Shown one piece after another: positions 36,774 through 45,564 of a DNA stretch of 64,000 nt. The notes below the pieces were generated by a model. The model did not search any database. It was not told the origin of the DNA and saw only the letters and a program-made list of their open reading frames with translations. Position 1 is the stretch's first letter; every line of letters starts with the position of its first letter. The stretch covers positions 496,001-560,000 of the forward strand of contig NZ_BQXY01000002.1 of the NCBI RefSeq assembly GCF_024341905.1. Reading direction: 5' to 3'. Both the position numbers and the translations under genes were made by a program. The DNA comes from Clostridium folliculivorans. GTDB taxonomy: Bacteria > Bacillota > Clostridia > Clostridiales > Clostridiaceae.

Positions 36774-37760
36774 TTATATAATAACTTCTTCAATGAAAAG
36801 CGTAAGATTTTCAGCTTCAATCAAGTTACAGAATCTATATCCTTCATCATTTTTAACTATTAGCACCGGTCTAGTTGTGGCACCTTTATTTTGCATAACC
36901 ACTAAGCCTGTAAGTCCGTTATTTAGCCTAACTTGCAATCCATTTGGATAGCAGTATATTGAATGCAAAAAATCCTTGTAGATTTCTTCACTATATTTGG
37001 TTACTGCTTCGGTTGTAATCTTCTCTATAGCTACATGAGGAAGAATTGATTTTTCTCCACTTATGTAGTTTATATAATCATTACATATGCCAAGTATCTT
37101 GGCAAATTCATGAATCTTCTCTCCAATTGCTCCAAACAGGCCTGACCCATCTTCTCTTTCATACATATAATAAACAGCCATATACGTTGTTGACATAATG
37201 GATGGATTTCTTTTTAGTATCTCTTGTGCTTTTTTTACATGATGCTTTTCACTTGTAAATAACTTACCTATATCATGAAGCAGAGCTGCAATACCTAGCT
37301 TTAATATCTTTTTCTCATCATATTTTTTTCTAATGCCAACCATTAGACATAGAGTCGCAACATCTAACGAATGGATTGCTAATCTAGAAATCTCATCATT
37401 TGGCACTATATTACTTATCAATGCAGCATTTTCTGATAAGTTTATATTTTCCATAATTTCTTTAACAACTTGAGACACCTTCATCTCATTTATGTACTCT
37501 CTGCTTTTTGCCTCATCATATATTAACTTTAAAGCTTTTACTGCTTCGAACTTTGCAGGAGTCGCCAATACCTCCTGTAAATCAAATTCATCATTTCCAT
37601 CTTCTATATATACTGTAGCAACCCCTGTTTTTTTCAGCATAAAAATAGCGCGAGAAGTTATCTTATTTCCTTTATTTAAATACATTATACCACTTTCAGT
37701 ATATATAGGATTCGCTAAAACCTCACCTATTAATTTATCACTGGCTAAAACTAGCTTCAT
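36774..37760 (-). CDS. HD-GYP-type protein with degenerate motif
   Basis: A 328-residue soluble protein. The first 60 residues form a short beta-rich domain common before HD-GYP domains. The HD part is recognisable by IHSLDVATLC (His130), LLHDIGK (His162-Asp163) and KHHVKKAQE. In catalytic c-di-GMP phosphodiesterases the later motif reads HHExxDGxGYP; here it is MYEREDGSGLF (about 199-209), so both histidines and the YP pair are lost. Hydrolysis of c-di-GMP is therefore doubtful, and a binding or scaffold role is possible. A c-di-GMP riboswitch lies 3 kb away. Confidence 0.78.
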   Translation of the reverse strand: MKLVLASDKLIGEVLANPIYTESGIMYLNKGNKITSRAIFMLKKTGVATVYIEDGNDEFDLQEVLATPAKFEAVKALKLIYDEAKSREYINEMKVSQVVKEIMENINLSENAALISNIVPNDEISRLAIHSLDVATLCLMVGIRKKYDEKKILKLGIAALLHDIGKLFTSEKHHVKKAQEILKRNPSIMSTTYMAVYYMYEREDGSGLFGAIGEKIHEFAKILGICNDYINYISGEKSILPHVAIEKITTEAVTKYSEEIYKDFLHSIYCYPNGLQVRLNNGLTGLVVMQNKGATTRPVLIVKNDEGYRFCNLIEAENLTLFIEEVII

Positions 37761-37864
37761 CTTATCACCTCTTTAAATACAATCCATGTATTTATAAAGA
37801 TAACATAAAACTCAATACATTTGTGAATTATATTAAACTTTTTTCTTGGTCTATATGTAAAATT

Positions 37865-38743
37865 TTACTTCTGCAGTAATCCTCTTGATTTAAATATTTC
37901 TTCAGTATAAGCCCAGAGCTTCTTTTCAATCTCCTCATCTCCACAAGGATAGATAGGATTAATAGATTTACCAGTACCTACATTAAAATATCCTCCAGTT
38001 ACCTCTTTATACTTAGATTCTGTGGCTATTCTAACTATTATGTCGGCACCTCTTTTCGGGTCTCCTATATGTAAAAAGTTTAAAATGCGTTCAAGCACTG
38101 AGGCAAAAGCAAGTTCTCTGCCTAGTCCTGTGACATTAAATCCCGGATTAAGAGCATTTACTGTAACCCCAGTCCCTGAAAACGTACGTGCAAGTTCTCC
38201 CGTAAACATAATATCAAGTAGTTTAGTTTTCCCATAAAGTGAAGATGATTCTCTTGCAGTAAAGGTAGATGTATCCATTAAATCCTCAGGGAGTTTAAGT
38301 TTTCCATGATTACGTGATGCCTCTGATGCTACATTCACCACTGTAGCTGCTCCCGAATTTCTTAATATCTTCTGCAATGTGTGAGTCAATAACCAAGGAG
38401 CTAAATAATTAACTGCTATCATCTCTGAAAAGCCATCTTCAGTTATTCTTTGCTCAAAGGCATGTAACCCTGCATTATTTATAAGTATATCTATACTTGA
38501 ATATGTATTACTAATCTCATCTCCTATTCTTTTTACATCTTTCATTGATGACAAGTCTCCATAAAAGAAATCAACCTTCACCTCTGGATTTATACTTTTT
38601 AGCATACTCTTAGTTTCTTCCGCTTTACTTTTACTCCTAGCAGTCAAAACAAGGTGAAAGTCTCTCTTTGCTAATTCAGTTGCAACCAGTTGCCCAAGAC
38701 CACTTGTGGCACCAGTTAATACAATTATAGATTGCTTTTTCAT
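37865..38743 (-). CDS. Short-chain dehydrogenase/reductase
   Basis: About 292 residues, classical-extended SDR. The cofactor loop is LTGATSGLGQ (residues 9-18), NNAG occurs at LINNAGLHAF and the catalytic Y-x-x-x-K in SSLYGKTKLL. ARSKSKAEE after beta 2 favours NADPH. The C-terminal pattern resembles retinol dehydrogenase-like SDRs. The substrate is unknown. The start at 38743 follows GGAGGAG; the upstream in-frame extension has no such site and runs into the operator. It is divergent from a MarR gene with which it shares a doubled operator, so it is probably repressed by that MarR. Confidence 0.87.
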   Translation of the reverse strand: MKKQSIIVLTGATSGLGQLVATELAKRDFHLVLTARSKSKAEETKSMLKSINPEVKVDFFYGDLSSMKDVKRIGDEISNTYSSIDILINNAGLHAFEQRITEDGFSEMIAVNYLAPWLLTHTLQKILRNSGAATVVNVASEASRNHGKLKLPEDLMDTSTFTARESSSLYGKTKLLDIMFTGELARTFSGTGVTVNALNPGFNVTGLGRELAFASVLERILNFLHIGDPKRGADIIVRIATESKYKEVTGGYFNVGTGKSINPIYPCGDEEIEKKLWAYTEEIFKSRGLLQK

Positions 38744-38789
38744 AATAATCTCCTCCATATTTCCTTGACTTATAGCCTTCAAAGAATTA

Positions 38790-38834
38790 TATTTGATATA
38801 TGTCAACTATATGTTTTTATTTGATATATGTCAA
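38790..38834. promoter_or_regulatory. Doubled MarR-type operator between SDR and marR genes
   Basis: The 17-mer TATTTGATATATGTCAA occurs twice exactly (38790-38806 and 38818-38834). Its core TTGATATATGTCAA is a near-perfect palindrome. Confidence 0.75.
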
Positions 38835-38864
38835 TTAATTTTATTAATTTATACGAGGTAAATT

Positions 38865-39323
38865 ATGGATAAAACTATTACAACACAAAATGATAAAAGA
38901 TTAGATTTGGAAGCAAAGTTAGGTAGACAATTAAATATGCTCCTAAGCGCCTCTCATGCACTGAATGTGAGAACTGCAGCATGTTTTGATAACTCTTTGC
39001 AGCCTGCATCATTTCTTCTTATACGATGGCTGTTCACATACGGGCCAACTAGCGCTACCGCTCTAGCAGAATCAACAGCCATGGACCGCAGCTCAGTGAG
39101 TCGTCTTGTTAATCAATTAAAAAAATTAGGATATGTAAGTAGTGAATCTTCTCCTGAGGATCGCAGAGGTGTATTGCTATCTTTAACTGAACTAGGAAGA
39201 CAAAAAACTATAGGCGCTCTAAAAGAAAAAGAATCTGCTTTTTATGAACGTATATCAAATTGGGATGATTCTAAACTTGCAAGCTTTGTTGATCTTCTTA
39301 ATGATTTTAATAAGGATGAGTAA
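38865..39323 (+). CDS. MarR-family transcriptional regulator
   Basis: A 152-residue winged-helix protein. DNA-binding helices and wing: SATALAESTAMDRSSVSRLV, then NQLKKLGYVSSESSPEDRRG (about residues 68-108). It is divergent from the SDR gene, with two identical palindromic 14-mers between, so it probably represses both itself and the SDR gene. The ribosome binding site ACGAGGT is moderate. A terminator follows at 39434. The N-terminus has one cysteine (AACFDNS), too little to claim thiol sensing. Confidence 0.87.
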   Translation: MDKTITTQNDKRLDLEAKLGRQLNMLLSASHALNVRTAACFDNSLQPASFLLIRWLFTYGPTSATALAESTAMDRSSVSRLVNQLKKLGYVSSESSPEDRRGVLLSLTELGRQKTIGALKEKESAFYERISNWDDSKLASFVDLLNDFNKDE

Positions 39324-39352
39324 AATTGAACAGTTAAATAAGTTATATTTAC

Positions 39353-39433
39353 TGATGTTATAAAAAGCTATGGTACACACTTGAAATTACTAGATTTAGA
39401 TAGCATCAAAATCTTATAATTTCCTACACAGCA
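39353..39433. repeat. Two-copy pre-terminator repeat, copy 1
   Basis: CTTGAAATTACTAGATTTAG, then CATCAAAAT and TTTCCTACACAGCAAAAAA, matches 63512-63572 in the same order and spacing. Both copies run directly into a hairpin terminator. Confidence 0.55.
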
Positions 39434-39466
39434 AAAAAGAGATTATTATATTAATCTCTTTTTATA
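39434..39466 (+). terminator. Terminator of marR
   Basis: AAAGAGATTA and TAATCTCTTT around TTATAT, followed by TTTATAT. Confidence 0.75.
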
Positions 39467-39545
39467 TAGTTAATATTAAAATGGTAAAAATCGTACTATA
39501 TTACGTACAATTTATTCAGTAATTTTCTAGACTACTTTTCATTAA

Positions 39546-39938
39546 CTACTTCTTTTTCTTAATTACTCTTTCTTCTGCTTTCTTTATGTTTTCAACCACT
39601 CTGTATTTAACCATTCTACTTATTAATTCATAAGGAAGTGGTTCACTTTTAGGAAATTGTACTGCACCTTTAGAATTTTTATACCCAGTTAGTTCATTTT
39701 GAAAAGCCTCAATTCCACTAGAGGTAGGATAAAAACCTATATGATTTTTAAAAGCTGCAAAATGAACCAAATTTCCATGGAGGAAAAAAGTAGGCATCTG
39801 ATAACTAATCTTTTCAGTTGCTTCTGGTGCCGCTTCTTTTATTACTTTTCTTAAGTTTTTAAGAACTTCTTGAACCTCTTGTGGACAATTTAAAATATAT
39901 TCATCAATTGATTCTATAGTTTTTTTGACGTCTTCCAT
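39546..39938 (-). CDS. DUF1801 (YdhG-like) protein
   Basis: About 130 residues of the YdhG/DUF1801 family (SufE-like fold related to Bacillus Fra/YdhG, described as frataxin-like iron chaperones). Key family stretches: VLKNLRKVIKEAAPEATEKI, YQMPTFFLHGNLVHFAAFKN, HIGFYPTSSGIEAF and the lysine-rich C-terminus VIKKKK. I chose the ATG at 39938, which has AAAGGTG upstream; the longer frame starts at a GTG. Iron handling is a family-level idea, not visible here. Confidence 0.82.
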   Translation of the reverse strand: MEDVKKTIESIDEYILNCPQEVQEVLKNLRKVIKEAAPEATEKISYQMPTFFLHGNLVHFAAFKNHIGFYPTSSGIEAFQNELTGYKNSKGAVQFPKSEPLPYELISRMVKYRVVENIKKAEERVIKKKK

Positions 39939-40071
39939 TTTTACACCTTTCACTACACTAATTTATAAATAAGAATGATATAAAAACATACAATCTTGCA
40001 TCTAATTTGTTTTGGTAATTTACAAATCAATACTCATATAGATAAATATATCTATCTTATCCTTATATAGA

Positions 40072-41094
40072 TTATATAATATATTTAATTTCTTTGTTAG
40101 TAAATAATTCCTCTATTTCTTTCTTAAAAAACTCCTTTATCTCACTTAAACTTTCTTTAGGATAAACATATTTTCCATAACCAAATTGTCCGTATTTAAA
40201 ACTTCTTTCCTCATTATTCATAGGAAGTTCACTGGTTGGAAACACTTGCAGTATTATATTCTTAGCTGTAGTTGTGTAACGATGTGATATAACCTCGAAG
40301 GTTACTGGATACTTTAGATCTTTTGGAAGCTTACTTTTTAATTCTACCAATAGGTCATGATACTCTTCTTTCCAACTTTCATATATAAAAACAGGTGCAA
40401 TTAAAAATCCTGTAGGATATCCCGCTTCAGCCACCTTCATGCTAGCCTCTATTCTCTTATCTCTAGAAGCTGTCATATGCTCAAATTTATTTATAATAGT
40501 GTTTGTATTAATACTAAACCTTATCTCTGTGTGTCCATTATGTTCTAACTTAAGCAGTGAATCTACATCATTATATTTTGTTACAAATCTAAATCTAGCA
40601 TTTTCACTTTTGCCAAAGTAGGTTATTGCCTTCTCTAAAGAATGAGTGTATGGCTCTACAACGATTGGATCAGAGGTTGCTGATCCTTCAAATATGGTAA
40701 TTTCAGGCGACCTCTCATCAATGTATTTCTGAGCTTGACTTAGAATTTCATCAATATTTACATGAACTTTTACAAACGGTTTATCACCAAGTTTTGTATT
40801 TAAATAGCAATATTCACATTGTCCCATACATCCAGACACCAAAGGGAGCTGATAATGAGCTGAAGGTTTACAAGATTGAAACTTTAAACTTTTCTTAGTT
40901 CCAATAACCATAGTTCTTTTACCCTCACTATATTGGGATGAAATGTCTTCACCTGGTATATGTTGTTTTATTTTATTAGAATTTAAATTTATAATTTCCA
41001 CATGGGTATTATGCTTAAATTTATCAAGAATGTGCTTCCCCATATCATATTCTAGTGAATCTTTCTCAAATATTACTCTTTTAGGCTTGAACAT
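40072..41094 (-). CDS. splB: Spore photoproduct lyase
   Basis: A radical SAM enzyme that reverses the thymine dimer (spore photoproduct) formed in UV-irradiated spores. From MFKPKRVIFEKDSLEYDMGK the protein is 340 residues, the usual SplB length. The Fe-S cluster motif is SGCMGQCEYCYLNT (Cys-x3-Cys-x2-Cys, about residue 88 from this start), and the conserved late block is KLPKDLKYPVTFEVISHRYT. The start is uncertain: the frame stays open upstream to a TTG at 41184, and an AGAAGGAG site lies before codon ATT rather than ATG. No splA gene is adjacent. Expected to be made in the forespore. Confidence 0.93.
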   Translation of the reverse strand: MFKPKRVIFEKDSLEYDMGKHILDKFKHNTHVEIINLNSNKIKQHIPGEDISSQYSEGKRTMVIGTKKSLKFQSCKPSAHYQLPLVSGCMGQCEYCYLNTKLGDKPFVKVHVNIDEILSQAQKYIDERSPEITIFEGSATSDPIVVEPYTHSLEKAITYFGKSENARFRFVTKYNDVDSLLKLEHNGHTEIRFSINTNTIINKFEHMTASRDKRIEASMKVAEAGYPTGFLIAPVFIYESWKEEYHDLLVELKSKLPKDLKYPVTFEVISHRYTTTAKNIILQVFPTSELPMNNEERSFKYGQFGYGKYVYPKESLSEIKEFFKKEIEELFTNKEIKYII

Positions 41095-41387
41095 ATCTTT
41101 ACATAATAAATAAGCTAAAACGCTGTATTTATTTACTCCTCTCGCGGTTTTAATAAAAACACTCCTTCTATATTTACAAGTCAAATCATAAAAGATTACT
41201 CCTGTTCACTTTAAAACATATTGTTATTTTATTATTATTCACTTAATTCTAAAAATTATATGCACTTAATAACTCAAAATATATTCATAAGGCTCTATAT
41301 TATAATTTGATTTATAATTGCTAAAACTCACGTCTTGTGGAGATTTTCCGATATATATAAATTAGTAAAGTCATTACATTTTTTATA

Positions 41388-41462
41388 CATCTGCCTTTCC
41401 CAATGTATATGAGAAAAATATGGAAGGCGAATAAGTTTTATTTTTTACTGTATAGCTAAAAC
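41388..41462. repeat. F3 repeat, copy 2
   Basis: CATCTGCCTTTCC, AATGTATATGAGAAAAAT, GGAAGGC and AATAAGTTTTATTTTTTACT align with copy 1. GCCTTTCC (41393-41400) pairs with GGAAGGC (41422-41428). The rest of the 41095-41657 gap holds no supported gene; an open frame at 41474-41674 is not called. Confidence 0.7.
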
Positions 41463-41589
41463 TTATAAAAGCATTGAAATATGTAGATTTATCGAGTACA
41501 AAAGTTTTACACTTTCCTACTGAAAAGACATGCTCTTTTTTATTCTACTTTTGTGAAGGCTTTGCATTCATTGGTGGTTCCTTTATAGT

Positions 41590-41624
41590 AAAAAAAGAAG
41601 ATACACCAGCATCTTCTTTTTTAA
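41590..41624 (-). terminator. Terminator of the AraC/GyrI gene
   Basis: AAAAAAGAAGAT (41591-41602) pairs with ATCTTCTTTTTT (41611-41622); T-rich on both strands. Confidence 0.75.
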
Positions 41625-41657
41625 ACTTTTATACTATATTAAATTTCCAAATCCAAA

Positions 41658-42560
41658 TTAAGCATGCTTCTTAACTACTGGTATCCACACTTCAGAGTAA
41701 TTTCTGTCACCTTCCGCAGTATAGTATACTTCAAGTTCAGGTCCTTCTGCATGTTCGTATCCTGAGCTTGGGAACCACTCTGAAAAAATTCTTTCCCATA
41801 TTGCTTGAATCTTTTCTACAACCTCTGAGCTTTTGTGTTCATCAGTTCTAAAAATTACCCATGTTAATGCCGGAACAGAGATAACTGAAAATTCACCTGG
41901 TACCTCAGCATTGCCATCCAGATCAAATACACCTATCATGTATGGGAAAGTCTCTTCACCAATTTCTCTGTAACACATGATTCCATTTACGTCAGTAACA
42001 AAGCCATCTTCTACAAGCTCTTTTGGCTGGGCTTTTACTAAGCGTTCTATTGTTCCATCCTTAAAACATTCTTGCCACAACTTAGGTATCCTAACTAGGT
42101 TATTCCCGTTAGTTGTATCCATGACTTCTTCTACTCCAAAAAATTTGAATGAATCCTTATCTACTATTTTATAATTCATCTCTACATCTCCTTTTATTGA
42201 TATACTAAAAGAAATAGATGGATATGCTTTTAGCTGAGTTCCCTTTTCTCTAGCAAAGGTTGGTGAAACTCCATGTAAATTTTTAAAAGCTCTGGTAAAG
42301 GCTTCAGGAGATTCATATCCATACTTTAAGGCAACATCTATTACTTTTATACTTGAGCCCTGAAGTTCCAAAGCCGCTAAAGTAAGTCTTCTTCTCCTTA
42401 TATATTCTGCTAAAGTTACATCAGTTATAAATGAGAACATTCTTTGAAAATGATATTCTGAACAGCATGCTATTTTAGCTACATCACTATAAGCAATATT
42501 ATTTGTCAAGTTAACTTCAATATAACTTATAGCACTATTCATTTTTTCTAGCCAATCCAT
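41658..42560 (-). CDS. AraC-family regulator with GyrI-like effector domain
   Basis: About 300 residues. Unusually for AraC proteins, the two helix-turn-helix motifs are N-terminal (about residues 8-105: YSDVAKIACCSEYHFQRMFS, then IDVALKYGYESPEAFTRAFK), followed by a GyrI/Rob-type small-molecule binding domain (about 125-300: YKIVDKDSFKFFGVEEVMDT to the glutamate-rich SSGYEHAEGPELEVYYTAEG). This Rob/BltR-like layout binds hydrophobic or cationic drugs and activates efflux genes. The start at 42560 follows GGGGAG. No transporter lies adjacent. Confidence 0.9.
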   Translation of the reverse strand: MDWLEKMNSAISYIEVNLTNNIAYSDVAKIACCSEYHFQRMFSFITDVTLAEYIRRRRLTLAALELQGSSIKVIDVALKYGYESPEAFTRAFKNLHGVSPTFAREKGTQLKAYPSISFSISIKGDVEMNYKIVDKDSFKFFGVEEVMDTTNGNNLVRIPKLWQECFKDGTIERLVKAQPKELVEDGFVTDVNGIMCYREIGEETFPYMIGVFDLDGNAEVPGEFSVISVPALTWVIFRTDEHKSSEVVEKIQAIWERIFSEWFPSSGYEHAEGPELEVYYTAEGDRNYSEVWIPVVKKHA

Positions 42561-42855
42561 CTCCATCTCCCCTTCATTTACTATCATAACAAGATGTAAT
42601 TTATATTACCTTGCATTTTCTGCACTATTTAGCAAGCATTATCCATTTGCAATCTGAAAGCGTTTTATACTTAGTGATTATTTACAAATATTATAGCATA
42701 AGAAAACTACATTGTTGTGCAAAACCCGCATTATTCCTATATATTTTTAAATTTTTATATTGTTATAATTTTGTATATCAGTATTGAGCTAAGGATACTG
42801 TTTATTAATAACGCTTTACATATATGATATTAAGATTATTTGTATAATAAAAAAA

Positions 42856-42890
42856 GTCGCTGAAGCAACCTTCTTCAGCGAGCTCTTTTT
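42856..42890 (-). terminator. Terminator of the D-2-hydroxyacid dehydrogenase gene
   Basis: CGCTGAAG / CTTCAGCG stem. On the minus strand it is followed by ACTTTTTTTATT. Confidence 0.75.
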
Positions 42891-42891
42891 A

Positions 42892-42960
42892 TGCATCTGT
42901 CTTTCCGAATGTACATGAGAAAAATCTGTCAGCAAATATACATTTTATAAATAGCTAAAC
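42892..42960. repeat. F3 repeat, copy 3
   Basis: GCATCTGTCTTTCCGAATGT, ACATGAGAAAAATCTGTCAG and an AT-rich end. It directly adjoins a terminator hairpin, like copy 1. Elsewhere between 42561 and 42855 I see no gene. Confidence 0.65.
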
Positions 42961-42990
42961 TCAATATTTTTTGATTGAAGTATCACATAT

Positions 42991-43974
42991 TTATCTAATC
43001 TCGTAATCACTTTCACCAGCATTGATGAAAGAAACTAAGCTAGTAATTGCGCTATTTACCATACTTGTAACCGCTGCATCAGTGTAAAAAGCCATATGCT
43101 GCGTCATTATTACATTTGGAAACTGTCTTAAGTAAGCCATGTCTCTATTGCTGATAATATCTGTACGTCTATCTATATGATATATTCCTTCTTCGTTTTC
43201 AAAAACATCTAGCCCTAGCGCACCTATTCTTCTAGTCTCAATACCGTTAATCAAGGCTGGAATATTCATCAATTCCCCTCTTGCACAGTTAATTAAAACC
43301 ACATTATCCTTCATCATCTTTATAGATTCATCATTTATCATGTGATAAGTACTTTCTAATAACGGTGTATGAAGAGTTATAACGTCAGACTCTTTATATA
43401 ATGTATCTAAATCCACATAAGTTGCTTTTTCTCTTACTATGTCATTCTCAAATTTATCGTAAGCTAATATTCTAGAACCAAACCCTTTTAGTCCGTCAAT
43501 TACCGTCGCTCCTATCTTTCCAGTACCAATTACCCCAATAGTTAGATCCTTCATTTCTTTTCCTTGAAGTCCTACTAAGGAGTAATCATTAACATTTCCT
43601 CTAAACATAGCTTGTTTATAATGTCTTATACACATAAGTATAAGCATTATAGTATAGTCAGCTACACCGTTTGGCGCATAATAAGCATTACTAACTCTTA
43701 TGCCTTTACTTTTTGCATATTCAACATCAATATTGTTATATCCAACAGTTCTTGTAGCAATATACTTGATATTTAATTCATCTAATTTATCCAAAACTGC
43801 TGGAGTTACATGACTGTGTCCTAAAATAGTCACACCGTCAAATCCCTTAGCTAGTTCTGCAGTTTTCTCATTCAATTTCTCATCTACTAAAGTTATTTCT
43901 ACTTTAAGTTTTTTTGATATTGCATCAAAATCATTTCTTTCATCATCTCTTGTATCATAGGATATTAACTTCAT
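42991..43974 (-). CDS. D-2-hydroxyacid dehydrogenase (D-lactate dehydrogenase/VanH type)
   Basis: A 327-residue NAD-dependent enzyme. The Rossmann loop is GVIGTGKIG (about residue 145), catalytic Arg in NCARGELMN, Glu in the GLDVFENEEGI region, and His in MTQHMAFYT (about 292). The closest functional class by pattern is D-lactate dehydrogenase (LdhA/VanH), reducing pyruvate to D-lactate; related enzymes reduce 2-oxoisocaproate, so the exact substrate is open. The start at 43974 (MKLISYDTRDDERNDF) has AGAGAGG upstream. It stands alone with its own terminator. Confidence 0.88.
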   Translation of the reverse strand: MKLISYDTRDDERNDFDAISKKLKVEITLVDEKLNEKTAELAKGFDGVTILGHSHVTPAVLDKLDELNIKYIATRTVGYNNIDVEYAKSKGIRVSNAYYAPNGVADYTIMLILMCIRHYKQAMFRGNVNDYSLVGLQGKEMKDLTIGVIGTGKIGATVIDGLKGFGSRILAYDKFENDIVREKATYVDLDTLYKESDVITLHTPLLESTYHMINDESIKMMKDNVVLINCARGELMNIPALINGIETRRIGALGLDVFENEEGIYHIDRRTDIISNRDMAYLRQFPNVIMTQHMAFYTDAAVTSMVNSAITSLVSFINAGESDYEIR

Positions 43975-44198
43975 AAAATAACCTCTCTTTTGCTGGATTT
44001 TCAATTATTTAAATTTATATATAATAATATTTATTATTATTTTAGCTAATAACTTAAAATTAAAATTTTAACCAAAACAATTATACTATATATTTTACTA
44101 GGGAACTATTGACATTTCAGATTTTCTGATATATTTCGTTAAACATATCTAGTAAAATGCTAATCTGCAAATAAAACAGGTAAGTTTTTGCCAAAATA
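43975..44198. other. AT-rich intergenic region
   Basis: No gene or repeat of the named families is seen. It should hold the promoter of the dehydrogenase gene on the minus strand; I found no clear consensus pair. Confidence 0.3.
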
Positions 44199-44232
44199 AA
44201 AAGACTCGCTTTTATGAGTCTTTTTTACTATT
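44199..44232. terminator. Bidirectional hairpin terminator
   Basis: AAAAGACTC / GAGTCTTTT with A- and T-runs outside. It serves the minus-strand GNAT gene ending at 44270. Confidence 0.75.
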
Positions 44233-44269
44233 GTGAACTAAATTATAGTTTATCTATTCTATTCAACTA

Positions 44270-44827
44270 TCAAAACTTTAAATCAGAACTCAGTATTGAA
44301 TATACTGCTAAATCGTAAAATTCTCCATACTTATTGATTTTAACCTGCCTCAATATTCCTTCAAAGCTCATTCCTGACTTTTGCATTACCCTTCCAGAGG
44401 CTATATTAAGAGTATTATGCCTGGCTTCTATTCTGTTCATGCCAATCTCTTCAAACAAATAGTCAATAACCACATCTAACGCTTCTGTCATAAATCCTTT
44501 TCCCCAAAATGTTCTTCCTATATTATACCCAGTAGCACAAGAAAGATGTTTTTCATCCAAACTCATTAGTGATATCTGACCGATTATCTCACTATTAGAC
44601 TTTAATTCAATTGCCCAATTATAATAATTACTACTATATGCATTTACCCAACTTTCAACTATCTGCTTTGTCTCACTTAAATCTTTATGGGGATTCCAAC
44701 TCAAGAATTTACACACTTCACTATCATTTGCCCAATTCTTAAACATACATTCCGCGTCACTTGGTTTAAATCTACGTAATAAAAGTCTATCAGTCTCTAA
44801 AGACTGTGTCCCCTTGTGTGTTAGCAT
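44270..44827 (-). CDS. GNAT N-acetyltransferase (RimJ/RimL type)
   Basis: A 185-residue acetyltransferase. It starts with LETDRLLLRRFKPSDAECMF, has the beta-strand pattern YYNWAIELKSNSEIIGQISL and the acetyl-CoA pyrophosphate loop region GRTFWGKGFMTEALDVVIDY (about residues 105-125). IEARHNTLNIASGRVMQKSG is the typical RimJ/RimL end, used for N-terminal acetylation of ribosomal proteins or, in paralogues, for small molecules and antibiotics. The ribosome binding site is AAGGAG. Not adjacent to ribosomal genes, so a specialised paralogue is likely. Confidence 0.85.
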   Translation of the reverse strand: MLTHKGTQSLETDRLLLRRFKPSDAECMFKNWANDSEVCKFLSWNPHKDLSETKQIVESWVNAYSSNYYNWAIELKSNSEIIGQISLMSLDEKHLSCATGYNIGRTFWGKGFMTEALDVVIDYLFEEIGMNRIEARHNTLNIASGRVMQKSGMSFEGILRQVKINKYGEFYDLAVYSILSSDLKF

Positions 44828-44846
44828 TTTTTATACTCCTTCCATT

Positions 44847-44885
44847 AGCTCATTAAAGCATCGGCTGCCTAACTTTAACAAACTT
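44847..44885. repeat. F2 element, right-side fragment
   Basis: CTCATTAAAGCATCGGCTGC and CTAACTTTAACAA resemble the inner right part of F2. It gives the uninterrupted form of the site where F1 is inserted in the complete copy at 16540. Confidence 0.55.
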
Positions 44886-44919
44886 TCATATGGTTATGTA
44901 AAAAACTATAAGTGATATT

Positions 44920-45420
44920 CTAATCTATATCTACATAAAGTATCTGATTCTTCTTCCACTTGATGAACTTCTCAAAATCTAGGTATGATACACCTATAGT
45001 AACAGTATTAATATTAGGATAGAAGGACACTATCTCAGCATTAGTTATATCTCTGTCTATTAAAACTACAACTTCACTTTCAGTATCATTTATTATTCCA
45101 AAAGGGCTTACAGATCCAGGCTTAAGTCCTAAATATTTAAATAATCTTTCCACTGAAGCAAAAGATAAACTACTACTTCCAATCTGTTTTGCTAGGGATT
45201 TTAAATCTACTTGTTTAGTTTCATCAAGAACAACAAGATAGTGAATATCACCTTTTCTATTCCTAAGAAAAAGATTTTTACAGAGTTGACCTTCTATATG
45301 TATACCTAAATTATTCGCTTCTTCTATAGTGTACACAGCATCATGTTCATGTCTATCATATTTGATCTCTAGTAAATCTAAAATATCATATACTTTTTGT
45401 TCAGTTTCAGTAAACATCAT
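44920..45420 (-). CDS. YbaK/ProX-type aminoacyl-tRNA deacylase
   Basis: A 166-residue trans-editing protein of the INS (YbaK/ProXp) superfamily. It starts TETEQKVYDILDLLEIKYDR, has the substrate lysine region GQLCKNLFLRNRKGDIHYLVVLD and the GSSSLSFASVERLFKYLGLK, PGSVSPFGIIND stretches typical of ProX. Members hydrolyse mischarged tRNA (Ala- or Cys-tRNA-Pro). The ribosome binding site is GGAGGAG before two adjacent ATG codons; the second (45417) has better spacing. Single gene. Confidence 0.88.
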   Translation of the reverse strand: MMFTETEQKVYDILDLLEIKYDRHEHDAVYTIEEANNLGIHIEGQLCKNLFLRNRKGDIHYLVVLDETKQVDLKSLAKQIGSSSLSFASVERLFKYLGLKPGSVSPFGIINDTESEVVVLIDRDITNAEIVSFYPNINTVTIGVSYLDFEKFIKWKKNQILYVDID

Positions 45421-45564
45421 CTACTCCTCCAATAAAAGATTATATATAGTTATTAATTCTCACAGATCATATAACATATCTTCAATTTAGATAATTATAA
45501 CATTCTTACACAGACTTGTAAGATGGTGCCTCTACAAACCTTTTTTTTAATATCCTTAAACATA

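Noticed and set aside
36515-36781. 88-residue open frame on the plus strand
   Set aside because: It starts inside an F2 fragment and shows no family features; lysine/isoleucine-rich composition is that of AT-rich noncoding DNA.
41474-41674. 66-residue open frame on the plus strand
   Set aside because: It covers the terminator of the AraC/GyrI gene and has no ribosome binding site or family features.
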